64,000 nt of DNA from Nageia nagi (Eukaryota > Pinophyta): assembly GCA_050084985.1 (NCBI GenBank), contig JBITNC010000001.1, positions 182,962,001 through 183,026,000 of the forward strand, in the 5' to 3' direction. How positions within the stretch are numbered: the first letter of the stretch is position 1; every line of letters begins with the position of its first letter. A program made the translations under genes and the position numbers. The notes under the pieces were generated by a model. It worked only from the letters and a program-made list of their open reading frames with translations. It ran no database searches and was not told the DNA's origin. Shown one piece after another: positions 1 to 12,562 of this stretch.

Positions 1-899
1 CACTTCTACATAACAAAATTGAAATAAGAACATAAGATGGAGCATATTTAGTCTCCACCAACTTAAATAATGCTTCAAAAAATACCATGATTCCTATATT
101 CTTATGTAATGCAAAAGCACCTTGGATAAACATACATTTCATATTGGTAATAAATTTGATATCTTACTCAAGTGCTTTGTCATTTGAAAGAGTTTAAGGG
201 CATTCTTGATGTATGTAGCCTTGAATTGCATATCCTCCAATCATTACATTCCATAAAATTATATTTGAATCATGTTTACTAGGTAACTAAAAACCACAAC
301 ATGTGACAAAAAATACTTTTATGTAGTCTTTGATGTATTGATAAACCCTATTTCAAGTTCATACTTTGAATATGTAACATTGTTTTTCATTGCATGGAAG
401 TTGCACTCATAGTTTAGAAGTGTGTTGTATAAATATTCTTGTTGATGATGGTATATGCCAAATAACACACATTTAATTTTTGTTATTTTATGTGAGTAGT
501 AAAATTATATGTTGATCTTATATTTATTTATTTTAGGAACACACCATAGAAATTTTTGAGGAGGATTTTAAGAACTTGCATTGGGAACCTCACCATATAG
601 AGTTCTTTGTAGATTTTTTTGTGGGAGAATGGATAGCCACTAGGAAGGGTGATAGGGTTTAATATTTTTCCTTCTTGGGAATTATGGTTTGATAAATGGT
701 GCTTAAAAGAGTGATAGGTAGAGGTTAGACCAACATAGAAGATAAGATCATGAAGGTGCACCACTAGTTCATCCTATGCCAAGAGGTAAGAGGCCATCTG
801 ATGCCATTAAAAAGCCATCATCCTATAACCAAAATAAATATATAAAAGATAGGTAGGATATAAATAAGGTGATGCTAAGATAATTTAATTATAAGCATT
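1..899. other. AT-rich sequence, no gene seen
   Basis: I find no recognisable coding, RNA or repeat structure here. A possible upstream continuation of the CACTA-like ORF on the plus strand (about 540-780) is too broken to claim. Confidence 0.4.
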
Positions 900-1650
900 G
901 TAGAGTGTCATAGGATCCTTTTTTTAAGTATGATGTCAAAGATAGAAAAAACTTACTAGAACTAGTCATTGTTGAAATACAAATAAAATTAGAAGAGTAT
1001 AATTCTAAGGATAGGAAGAAAAAGAGAAAATTGCAACATTATAAATATGAATTAAATAGGGGACATGTGAAATTTAACACATAAGGGAAAGTAATAAAAT
1101 AAAATTTCAATAAGAATTTAAAAAGAATTCAAAAAACTATTATTATTAAATATTTGTACAAATATACAATATTGTTGATTGTTCACATCATAAAATTGAT
1201 GAGAAGATTTGCCACATATTCCTAAATTTATATCAAATGTTTATGTAATTAATTATACTTATGTTTTATAATAATTACATTTTTTAATTAACTATTGATT
1301 TCATTTCCTATTCAGGAAAATGTTGGTCCACAAGTATAAGAATGTGTAAATGACGAATCATTTATTGCTAGAAAGGATCATAAGGTGAATCTCCTTGACC
1401 CTCTTGGTAATATAGTGGGGTCTTGCAATGTGCACAATGATGATCCTACTAGAACATGCCACAATAGAACTCTTGGAGAGGGACATATTTTGATAGAGGT
1501 GATATCATGTAATTTTAGTGGTTAAATGTTAACCATACCCAATGGAGATGCTACTACTTTGGGAGAAGCTATTTGGAGCTTTATGTTATGGGAAACTATA
1601 TCATTGCAACTTGATCACCAGCCTCTTATTGTAGCCCAACAAGTATAATC
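900..1650 (+). pseudogene. Possible CACTA (En/Spm)-type ORF remnant
   Basis: Broken plus-strand coding traces can be read in pieces. Around 940-1080 there is a lysine/arginine-rich stretch (KDRKKKRKLQHYKYELNRG). Around 1340-1640 there is a longer piece with VNLLDPLGNIVGS followed, after one stop, by IPNGDATTLGEAIWSFMLW. The pattern of a basic segment, then a 'valine-rich then TTLGEA..F..W' block, resembles the second ORF family found with plant CACTA transposons. I infer this from motif memory only. No terminal inverted repeats were located. Several stops and the lack of a start make it a pseudogene. It could also be an unrelated repeat ORF. Confidence 0.35.
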
Positions 1651-2219
1651 ATTACTACTTTTATATAAAATGTTTACTATTCATTTCAAAAGAATTATAT
1701 TTTTTAATTAAATTTTCATTTCATCATTTTATTTATGATATAGGATAACATGCATAAAGTAATGGAGTAGAAGGAGGATGTAAATGAAGGAGAAGTTTGT
1801 GAAGAGAAGAGTTCCAAGAATGACATGTTATAAATGTTGCAACATGGACTTAACACATTAAAAAATCTATAAAATATGCCATGAATGGTATAAAATAGGT
1901 ATTCTTCATTCCATAAATACCATAATTTAGTCAAAGTTGATTTAAACATTTTGAAAATAATGTTCACCAATGCATCATTTTCTCTATGATATAGGATAAT
2001 ATGCATAAAGGAATGGAGTAGAATGAGGATGTAAATAAATAAATAGACAATAATTAGGATTTAAGTGAAGGATAATGTCATGAAAAGGAAGGATTCCCAT
2101 AATAACATGATGTAGATGTTGCAAAGTGGACCCAACCCATTACATAAGAAACACAAGATGCGATAAATGACATAGTGCAGGTATTCTTCATACTATTTGT
2201 AGGGAATATTTTTACATAT

Positions 2220-3330
2220 TTTTTGCTTACATGTACACTAATATAGGCCCTTTTCTAAAAACCCATGTGCATATCCTATGATCAAAGTTCTCTTTAATTA
2301 ATACCCATACCTTTATCCATAGTACCCTATATTTTGCAGCACATGCTTGAAGAATACTAGTAAGATTGTAGAGTCATATTTTACAACTGATAATTGCATC
2401 TACCTACAAGTATTTAGGGCCTTCTTTTAATAACCCATGTTGTTCATATCCTATGATCATTGCACATCATAAAACTATGTCTACATCATGCATTCTATCA
2501 AACTTCTCATTGATGGATGCTCATACCTTCTTCCATAGCTCTCTTTGCTAGCACATGCTTATTGAATGCTGGATAAGATTATAGAGTCAATTTTTACACC
2601 TAAAAAATGCTAGTATGTAGGGTCTTTTTTAAAATCATGTTTTGCATATCCTATGATCATTGGCCATGCCTAGAGAATGGTGGTAACATTGTAAAATCAA
2701 GTTTTACACTAAACAATTGCATCTTCCTACAAGTATATATTATGCATATCCTATGATATTTACACACCAAGAAAGTGTATTTACATCATGCATTCTATCA
2801 AAGTAATATTTTATGGATACCCATACCTTTTTCCATAGTTCCCTTTGGTGGAACATACCTAAAGAATGCTAGCAAGGTTGTAGAGTCAAGTTTTATAGTT
2901 GATAATTGCATCTACCTAAAATAATTTAGGTCCTTCTTCTAAAAACCCATGTTCTCCATATCATTTGATCATTGTACATTACAAAACTATGTCTACATCA
3001 TACATTCTATCAAACTACTCTTTGATGGATGTCCATACCTTCTTCTAAAACTTACTTTCATGGCACATGCCTATCAAATGCTGGCAAAGGTTGCAGAGTT
3101 AGGTTTTACACCTAACAAATGCAAGTATGTAGGGCCTTTTATAAAAACCCTTTTGATACATATACTTTGATCATTCCACACCATGAAACTATGTTTGCAT
3201 CATGCATCTTGTGAAAAAATTTGGATGCTTTCTATATGCTTCCAAGTCTGTATGGCATTTTTTGAAAATCCATATTGTGCATATCCTATGATCATTGCAC
3301 ACCATGAAATTTATCTATCTATGCTTAACA
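2220..3330. repeat. Degenerate array of about 100-200-bp repeats
   Basis: The phrase CATATCCTATGATCATTGCA, or a close variant, recurs near 2270, 2447, 2647, 2747, 2957, 3158 and 3278. Between the copies, the same accompanying phrases return in the same order: the 'catcatgcattctatcaaact' region, 'ccataccttcttccatag', 'gcacatgc..a..aatgctggcaa' and 'gttttacacctaacaa'. This makes an old tandem array with a unit of about 200 bp and some half-length spacings. Small ORFs in it are by-products of the repeat. Confidence 0.7.
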
Positions 3331-5246
3331 ATGTTTAAGGGTAGCCTTTACATAGCCAAGAATTGCTACATAAATATAATATTGTATATATTTTTTCAAT
3401 AGGTTTATTTGAGTTTAAGACAATCCTAATTTCCTTTATCATGCATAATAATAGGATAATAAGGAATTACATGCAAAGGAAGATAATGGTCAATGTAGTG
3501 GTGCTTTTATGGCCACATGGGAAAATTTTTATTAATCTAACTTGAATGACAAACTTGTTCTACAATATCAAATATATTTCACTTTGATATACCAGCAAGT
3601 TAGTGGAGGGGTGGGTGCTTGTTCATTTTTTTATGTACTTCTTACACATTAGTTACATATACACCCTAATATTTTGCCTAATTGGAAATAACTTGATTCA
3701 CTAATACAACATGGATGGGAAGAATAAAAAATGCTAAAATATATTCTATCCTTGAAAAATAACTATCCAAATGGATATTTTGATTTGGATTGTGTTCTTA
3801 AGCATTAGTTGAATTCTATGATCATTGACATTATTTATTCCAAATAGGCCTTACTTAAGTCAAAGGGTGCAATGGAAATATTCAAAATACTAGAGGATAA
3901 AACTATTGATGAAATGTTGAATGTCATTTTAGAAACTCCTAAAATTTACATAGTTGTATAGGATGATCATTTTTTCATTTTTGCATGTTACATTTTTGAT
4001 ACTCTTGGTCATAACCTAGATAAGAACTACATACAAGGTAATGTTATGAAGTTTAATGAATAGATGCAAGTGTGGAAGAAGGTAAAAGAAAACAAAAAAG
4101 CATGAAGACTACACTTTATTTAAAGAGGGTAAGGATTTCTACAAAGATTACTTTGCTACATTTTTAACAAAAAAATATGTGCATGATTAAGTCATTAACT
4201 TCAAATATGGGGCATTAAATAATATCAACCTAACCAAGAATTTGACAATGGAATTAACTCTTACAAAAATGGAGGATGATAAAAATAAATGGGTATTGCA
4301 TTAATATTTTAAATGTTTTTGATTCCTACTTTAGGCATTTAGTAATCTCAACCTAAAAATGTTATTTTAGGCCTTCCCTTGTGTAAGAAATTGATGAAGC
4401 AAACATACCTAAAGGTAACAAAGGAGCATGTAGAAAGACACTAGGTATTAGATCTATATGTAAACTAATCATAGGGATAACTTCTCATGTTGCAAAAATG
4501 GATGATGAAAAGAGAGATGCTTGGTATAACTCCAAGCTTTCTCTTTGAGGAACAAAGCCACCTAAGACTTGTACCTTGATATAAAATAAGGAAAAAAAAG
4601 GGAACAAGTAATTTCAAGAGGTAACATTTCAAAATGTTATGTCGAAAATCCTCATAGGACATTTTACTACCTCAAAATTTTCTGTGTAATAGGTTACAAC
4701 ATAAATCAACAAGTCCTTATTGATGTAAATGAAAATTGTATAGTAAAATTGATAAATGTAATTTGTTTAGTTTAGTTTTTTTTTAATATTCCTAATATGT
4801 AAATTTATATATTATTGTTTACTTTGATTTCATGTACAATGTACTTTATTTTACTTTTAATGTGGCAACTTATAGATTTTAAATTTTATGGTAGGTAATC
4901 ATAGGAGGGGACAATGGAGATATAAAGGAATCAATCACAATGAAAAGGTTTAAATATAATGCCATAAAAATACCCCAATATACATATCTACATAATAAAA
5001 TACTTATGGAGGTGGAAAATTGTAAGGGAGTACACTCACCTATATTTGGAAACCATCCCACTACATGGGAATAATAGAGAGTAGTGGAAATCATGTAGGA
5101 AAATATACATAAAGTTTTACAAGAATGGCTACAAGAATATGCATTTTTATGTTAAAGAGATTGGAGATGAAAATGATTCATTCATGTATGTTCCAGATGT
5201 GGCCTTCTTCCCACATAACAAAAAATATGCTTTGTTACCACCAATT
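3331..5246. other. AT-rich sequence with unidentified coding traces
   Basis: Plus-strand pieces such as 3890-4060 and 5020-5220 read open for 20-60 codons and end in a peptide containing VPDVAFFPHNKKYALLPP. I do not recognise a domain. It may be part of the same degraded DNA transposon as 900-1650, but this cannot be supported from sequence alone. Confidence 0.3.
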
Positions 5247-5717
5247 TGTTATAATTTGTAATGTAATATTGTATAATATTTCTCTTTAATGTAAATTCTC
5301 TCAATTCTTAAAGTATCTTTATATACCTTAAGCATTAAGAGAATAAATATAGAAACACTTTTAACCTTACCCTTGGATAAAAGGAACATTTAAGGGTGGG
5401 TTTCTTCTTATAAATAGAGAGGTATCACTCTCATTATGTAAGTTGATGAAGCATGGTAATGCTTATCTTGTAGAGTTGTAGGAATGCTCTTATAGGAGCC
5501 TTGTAGAAGAATTCTTGAGAATTTATAGAAGAGTTATCTTGTGAGAAGTAGTAGAATGATGGTTCAAAGTGGATGTACTCCTAAGAGATAGAGGAACCAC
5601 TATACATAATATGTTATTTTTATGTGATTAATTATTACTTTTCTAGAAGTATGAATTTTATATTTATTGGAAAAGCTTTAAGGTAATTTTGGTTTACAGA
5701 ATCCTTCAATTCCATCA
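5247..5717 (+). mobile_element. Probable solo LTR, family B
   Basis: This 471-bp block matches, in opposite orientation, the LTR at 19221-19720. Both carry TTTGTAATGTAATATTG-like starts, a TATAAATA-containing middle, and an end reading TTCAATTCCATCA. It begins TG and ends CA. The five flanking bases are CAATT on the left and CCATT on the right, a 4/5 match that could be a mutated target duplication. No primer site or polypurine tract adjoins it, so a solo LTR is the simplest reading. Confidence 0.65.
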
Positions 5718-6039
5718 CCATTGTCCATGTATAATCCTAGATAAGACTTTGCAATTGATATTGTAATTATGATTGTATATTTGATTCTCTATATTTTTTC
5801 TATCATAGTGTTTATGATGATAAGATTTGGGACAACAATTATATTTGACTAAGTATAGTTGATTGTGAATATCTAACTTTGTTTATGACTATATAATTGA
5901 CTAATGACTTTGAAAAGTAAATTTTGTTTCATTACTTTTTTTAAAATATTTTTTACGTATATTGATGGGGTACTTGTGAAACCTCTTTTTTGTACATAGT
6001 CATTGTATTGAACTAATTTTCATAACTATTATATAATTA

Positions 6040-7010
6040 TAAATAATAGAGCTACAAAAATCTTGGCCCAAATTATATGTTTAATGGCAATATTATTTAC
6101 AAGTTATTCATAACCACCAATAATGCATTACAAGTCATTAGCATTGAACCTTTCAATGGTACTACTAAATTTATGATCAAGAATAATGCAATAGATATCA
6201 TACATGCTATGTTATTAATAATAAAGCTACAAAAATTTGGGCCCAAATCCCATGTTTTAATTGCAATATTGTTTAATGTACAATTTGCAATGGTTATACC
6301 ACATTCATAATCATGAATAATGTATTGCAAGCCTTACATAATACAAATCATACATTCTATTATATGAATAATAGAGCTACAAAAATCTAGGCCCAAATCT
6401 TATATTTTAATTGCAATATTATTTAATATATAAGTTGTAATGGTTATGTCACATTAATAACCATGAATAATGCATTACAAGTCATACATAATTCAATACA
6501 AATCATACATGCAATGATTCTATTGAATTCATAACCAGGAAATAATGCAATACAAATCATACATGTTATTTTACAAATAATAGAGCTACATAAATTTGGG
6601 CCCAAATCCTATGTTTTAATTGCAATATTGTTTAATGTACAATTTGCAATGGTTATGTTGCATTCATAACCATAAATAATGCATTACAAGTCATACATAA
6701 TTCAATACAAATCATACATGTAATGGTTCTACTGAATTCATAACTAGAAAATAATGCAATACAAATCATACATGCTATTTTATGAATAATAGAGCTATAG
6801 AAATTTGGGTCCAAATCTTATGTTTTAATTGCAATATTGGTTAATGTAGAATTTTTAATGGTTATTCTCCATTCATAACCATGAATAATGCATAACAAGT
6901 TAAATATAATTCAACATAAATCATACATGCAATGGTTCTACTCAATTCATAACCATGAAATAATGCAATACAAATCATACATGTTATTTTATGAATCCTT
7001 CAATGGTTCT
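6040..7010. repeat. Tandem array, about 150-215-bp unit
   Basis: The block AGCTACAAAAATTTGGGCCC, with small changes, starts near 6048, 6227, 6369, 6585 and 6790. Each is followed by 'tgttttaattgcaatattgtttaatgta', 'atggttat..cattcataacc' and one or two copies of 'aatgcaatacaaatcatacatg'. At least five copies are visible, and the last units carry an internal half-unit duplication. The ORFs on both strands at 6077-6330 arise from the repeat. Confidence 0.75.
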
Positions 7011-8204
7011 ATTGATTTCATAATCAAGACCCTTTAATGAGATAAACAACTTAAGATTGCATGTAGATATATCATGTATGTATATATAAATATACCATGG
7101 GCATATATGGCAAACATCAAAAGTGTTATGTTAAAGATATATGATGGGCATATATCAAGATATATAATGGGTGTATATATGATACATTACATTATTGACA
7201 TATATAAGGATATTGTATGGGTATATATAATATGGTTCATCATCATTGAATGTGGTTCATGATCCTTAAACAATATATTATGGTTTGTGATCAATATAAG
7301 CTCCATTTTTTGTTTTGAGATTAAGTATATGAACCAAGATCATGGTTACCAAGACTTCCATTGGAAAATAATGATCTTGGCTCCTATGCTCTTTCAATAT
7401 TGATTAGGATGGGGAGATAAAGGGTTCCATATCCTTTAATGACTCTATAGTTACTCCATGTATAAGATATTTTGAATATTTATTATAGATTTTTATGGCT
7501 CTATTTCTAATTTATGCAATATCTTGTTTCCTTTTGCAATAGGAATTTCAACCATGCAACTGTAATTCTTCTATTTACTTTTCTTGTTTATTGTATTTAC
7601 TTTAACCATACACAAGTAGGACATTTATAAATGTAACAATGTATTATTTATTACAATCTTATGTGCCTCCTTTCCATATTTATTTCATATCTTGTTTCCT
7701 TTTCTCATTATGTTAACAATATTTTCATGCCTAAAATTATTCATGCATCTTTCGTAGAGAATATTTTATTTACTACTCTCATTGGATGAAAATAATTCAT
7801 CCAATAAATTAGATCCAATAATTCTCATATATATTATGATGCCAATAAATTAGATCCATACACAATACATACATAACTCAAGATATACACAACTTAGATA
7901 TTATTTTGCCAATAACTTAGATATTTTGATACTAATAACTCATATATCATGATGAAAATAATTCATATCCATAGATAGGATATACATAACTCAAGTCATA
8001 CAAAACTCATCTATTATGATGAAACATAATTCATTTAATAATAATTAATATCCACATAGATGACATAAACAACTTAATTGGAAACTGAGGTATGCCTTCA
8101 CCATTATTTTACTAATAATATATTATTTATCTACATATACAAATAGTAACAAGAGTACAAAAATCTCAATTGCAATCCTAATTTTCAAAATCATAGTGAA
8201 CATT
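7011..8204. other. Simple-sequence and AT-rich DNA, no gene
   Basis: 7050-7260 is a degenerate TATA/ATGGGCATATAT repeat. 7780-8050 repeats the phrases 'aataaattagatcc' and 'ataactcatatattatgatg'. No coding signal was found on either strand. Confidence 0.5.
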
Positions 8205-8209
8205 AATGT

Positions 8210-8954
8210 TGTAGATGCCTAAAAATGATTAATTATTTATTTAATAAATCATATTTAGACTTATTAAATGATTTAATACAATATTACATATGTCAAGATA
8301 AAAAGATATTATAATGCAATGCCATGTTTTATATTAAATGCTATATCATATATCATGGATCTTATTTTAAAGTATCTTGAATATAAAAATGATTATATTA
8401 TTGCAAGAGGTCATCTTTAACTCCTTTATATATCTTATATAGGTTATATAAATGGGTGGATAGGTTGATATCCATGTATTGGAACTCTTTTGATATTGAT
8501 AAAGAACTTTGATAGGTGGTTGTCAACTGTAACAGTGTCTCTAGATGCCACCTATCTTAAGAATTTGCTATACTCTAAGTTCTAAAATTTTATATTTGGA
8601 GAACATCATAATTTGACACATTCAATGTAGTCAATGGTATGCTTCTCCTACACCAATATAGGCATCCTTCTTTCAAGTTATCAATGACTTATGTCTTCTA
8701 GATTGAGGGTTTAAGGATTGGATGGTTGAGGTATTAGTTCATGCACATGAAGATTAGTTGTGAGCCTATGATGAGTCTAATCCCAACCATTTGAAGATTT
8801 ATTATTATCTTCTTTTGAGGATTGTACACACACTTCATATCAAGTGCATGATTTTGATTTATATTTGTTATGATCTAATATAGTGTCTATTGTATATTGT
8901 AGACTATTTATTTAATTATGTTTATTCATATATTTGCATAATTTAGAGTCTACA
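8210..8954 (+). mobile_element. Solo LTR, family A, with 5-bp target duplication AATGT
   Basis: The block starts TGTAGATGCCTAAAAATG and ends GAGTCTACA, with short inverted ends TGTAGA/TCTACA. It is flanked by AATGT at 8205-8209 and again at 8955-8959. Its length (745 bp) and start match the reverse complement of the LTR at 58758-59486, and its ends match the solo LTR at 62729-63354. There is no internal region, primer site or polypurine tract, so this is a solo LTR left by recombination between two LTRs. Confidence 0.88.
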
Positions 8955-9025
8955 AATGTATTTATTATAAATTTTAACATTTATATTAACTCTTATGCTA
9001 AATATTTTGATTCTAATTTTCCCCT

Positions 9026-9467
9026 TGAAGTTATTAAACACTTTCAAATAAAATGAATTGCTTTATAATTCAAGTCTGCAACTCAAAGTATGAACACACA
9101 CTCGATAATGGAGGATTGGAATTTAACCAAAAATATCCACATCTTTATTGAGAATGCAATTCACACACTAACACACTTATAACCTTGATAATACATCATA
9201 CCACACATAAGAGGTCATAGAGGACCTTAACCATTCAGCTTACAAGTTGGAAATCAAAATGGATTAGACTAACTAGTGGGTCAATTACAGACTAAACTAA
9301 CTAGTGGGCTAATTATGGACTAGACTAACCAATAGGCTAGTTATGAATTGGGCTAATCAGTCTATAGCATACCAGTTTGTAGATAAAGAAGAAGCACTTA
9401 AGAAAGTAATCTTGAATTTCACACAATTTTTATGTCTCAAGTTGTCTTAAGGTCTTCAAAATCTTCA
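9026..9467 (-). repeat. Copia-1 3' LTR
   Basis: Begins TGAAGTTATT on the plus strand and ends ATCTTCA. Immediately inside it, at 9468-9476, the plus strand reads TACTCCCCT, which is a purine-rich tract on the element strand and fits a polypurine tract. Within the LTR, a roughly 30-bp phrase 'ctagtgggctaattatggactagactaac' is repeated about three to four times (9265-9355). Confidence 0.85.
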
Positions 9468-11251
9468 TACTCCCCTTGCTGATAAGATGACCAACAATCA
9501 TGTTTCTTAATAGCACAAATTGATATTTTGCCATCAATTTTGTGAATATATCTACCACTTGATCTTGTGTTGAATAATACCTCAACTTCATATCCCTATC
9601 TCCACCAAATACTATATGAAATAAGTCTTGAAATCTAAGTATTTTGTTCTAGAATAATGGATAGGGTTTTGTGCTAGCTTGATGACACTTTGGTTGTCAC
9701 AAAAACTTATTATTGCTTGTGTTTGCTCCTATCCAATATATTTAAACACTTTTCTCAACCATTTGCTTATTTTCTAAAGCTCCATGATATCAAACCTAAT
9801 ACAAGAGAGAAGTAATTCCCACTTATGTTCTTTCTATCATCCAAATTATTTCCTCAATCACTATCACTAAAACCTATAAGTTGAAGCTTGGAATTACATG
9901 TATAATGTATTCCATAGTTTGTTGTTCCCTTCACATATCTAGGTATTCTCTTTGCTACCTTGAGGTGTAAAATTGATGGACCACTCATGTATCTTATAAC
10001 CAAAGATACACTAAATTACAAATTTGGTATTGTGTTTGTTATAAACATAAGACTTCCAACAATGCTTCTATATTATTTCTTATTCACCTTTGGTTCTCCA
10101 TCTTCTTTGCCAAGGTGTTCTCCATTGGCTAAAGGTGTTACAATAGATGTACAATTCTCCAAATTGAATCTTTTTAACATGTCTCTTGCATATTTGGATT
10201 GAGACACAAAGATTTCATCTTGATTTTGATGCATCTTCAAGCTAAGAAAGTAGCTCATCAATCCAAGATCTTCCATTTCAAACTCAACCATCATATGAGT
10301 TTTGAAAGCTTCATTCATTTTGTTACTTCTACCCATGAATATTAAGTCATCTACATAGAAGCAAATAATCAAAATATAAATACCATTTTTCTTGAAATAT
10401 AAGGTAGATTCACATATACTTATTTGAAAATACACACTTTTGAAGTATCCATAAATTCTTGTATACCAAGCTCTTGGAGCTTGCTTCAATGCATATAGAG
10501 CCTTTTTGAGCTTGTATACATGGTCTTGTTTTCTAAAAACCTCAAAGCCTTGAATTTGTGCTACTTACACCTCTTCACTTATGTATCCATTTAAAAATGA
10601 ACTCTTCACATCCAGATGTTGGACTTTCCAACTTATGTTTACAGCCAATGAAAGTATCAATCTAATTATTTCTTACCTTGCAAATGGTGCAAATTTCTCT
10701 TCAAAATCCACTCTATACTATTGAGTGAATCCTTTTTCCACTAGTATTTCTTTGTATCTTTCAACACTCCTATCACTCTTGCATTTTGTTTTGTACACCC
10801 ATTTTGAACCAACCATTTTCTTGCCTTTAGGCAACTCATAAAGTTCCTAAGTGCCATTCCTCTTGATCGCGTCAATATCCTCTTCCATAGCTTACATCCA
10901 AATACCATTAGAATAAGATTCTTCATAATAACATGGTTTAATAATACTAATATTTGAAATAGGAATAGAATCTAAAATAGAACAAAGTGCATAGTTTACC
11001 ATTTCACCTTTGGGCTCTTCATTTTCTTCATCTCTATACATTTGAATGTTCTCCAATCTTGCAAGTAGATTTTGCATTTCTTGAGTTTGGATTCTTGTGA
11101 TCCTCCTCATGGTGTTTCCATATATAATTTGACTTTCCAAATGATCCTTCAACCATATTTTTCCTTTTTTGCCTTGATTCAATAATCTTACATTGGGTGA
11201 ACTTGGTGCACTTATAGTTTTTGGTGTTGTAGTGGAACTTGGAGCACTCAC
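9468..11251 (-). pseudogene. Copia-1 reverse transcriptase/RNase H pseudogene
   Basis: After a linker (10892-11251) the reverse transcriptase starts near 10900 with a stretch reading ELPKGKKMVGSKWVYKTK. The longest open piece, 10073-10489, contains KQAPRAWYTRI, the catalytic FYVDDLIFMG, and EDLGLMSYFLSLKM. The final RNase H part (9480-10070) is only detectable in short runs. The order and motifs are those of Ty1/copia. Multiple stops and shifts rule out a working enzyme. Confidence 0.8.
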
Positions 11252-11349
11252 ACTTGGTGGTTATCCTTCAATTTTATTTATCACAACTTAGTTGGGCTCT
11301 ATTTTACTATTTCTTTCTCCTCCAAACTCTCTTCTTCAAGACCACTCTG

Positions 11350-12562
11350 TTACAACTTTTTATTACTATATTCTCCCCCTTCATTAAAAATTGCATCTCT
11401 TGATACAATTATTTTGTGGCTCTTAGGATTATAGAATTTGTAGGCTTTTGAATGCTCACAATATCCTATAAACACACAAGGATCAAATTTTGCATCCAAA
11501 TTCCTCCTCTTTTCATCATTAATGTGCACATATACAATACACCCAAACACTCTTAAGTGTTCCAAATTTAGTTATATTTCAAACCAAGCTTCATAGGGGG
11601 TAATTTTATCCAAGCTTCATGTAGGATACTGATTCAAAATGTACACTACTATCCTTATTATTTCAGCCCAATATGTGTTGGGTAATTTTTTACTTTGCAT
11701 CATGCTTCTTTCCATTTCAATAAGAGTCCTATTTTTCTTTTTTGATACACCATTTTGTTGTGGTGTGTAGGGAGAGGTAAGGTATCTCCTAATGCCATTC
11801 TCCTTGTAAAACTAAAACATTCATTACTACAATATTCCCCTCCTATATCACTTCTCAAATAATTCACACTATGCCCACTTTATTTCTCAACAAATAATTT
11901 GAATTCTTTAAAATAATTAAATGCTTCATCTTTGCTTGAGATAAAATAAACCCAACTCATTCTTATGAAACCATTAATGAAAGTGATAAAGTAAGAAGAT
12001 TTACCAAAACTTTGAGTTTACATAGGGCCATAAATGTCAATATGGACTAATTAGAGAGGGTGTTTGGCTCTCCATGCTTCATCCTTCAAAAATTGACCCC
12101 TTGCTTGCTTTCCTAGTGCCAAAGTTTACTCATTTCCTTAATCCTCACAAAAACATAGCCACCATCTTTCTTAAGAAATTTTATAGGAAAGAGTTTATTT
12201 TCAGTCATGTGAATAGTATTGATAAGTTTCTCACCATGATTTTTATCATATATCTTGTACATTTTATCTTCAAATACCAATTTATAATTCTTTTCTAGCA
12301 TTTGGCCAATACTCAGTTGACTCTATTTAAAATTCAAAGTGTAGTAAATATTCTTTACCCTCATGGTTCCCTTCTTTGTCATAACTTGTATCTCTCCTTT
12401 GCCAACAATCTCTAATCTCTTCCCATCTCCCAATATCACATTAGATTTATAAGAGTACTCAATTAAGGAGAGCAAATATTTTTCATCAGTCATGTGATTT
12501 GAGCACCCACTATCTAATAACCAAGTCTCATCCTCAAGTTTTTGAGAAACTATCATTAACAA
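11350..12562 (-). pseudogene. Copia-1 protease and integrase pseudogene
   Basis: At the start of this block the protease motif WLLDSGCSNHMT is intact, with the catalytic aspartate in DSG, followed by KNIYYTLNF. Next (12113-12301) comes the pre-integrase region with FLKKDGGYVFVRIKEMSKLWH, the entry to the zinc-binding HHCC domain. The core integrase (11600-12060) is heavily broken. The C-terminal piece (11350-11565) is clear: HLRVFGCIVYVHI, CVFIGYCEHSKAYKFYNP and SRDAIFNE, the standard copia integrase ending. The pieces lie in different frames. Confidence 0.8.

Noticed and set aside
3840-4300. Possible Ulp1-type protease piece in plus-strand ORF traces
   Set aside because: Only a loose hydrophobic pattern was seen. 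No catalytic His, Asp or Cys block could be placed.
6077-6330. Opposed 77-codon ORFs on both strands
   Set aside because: Both are in a tandem repeat and are nearly mirror reading frames, with no protein-like features.
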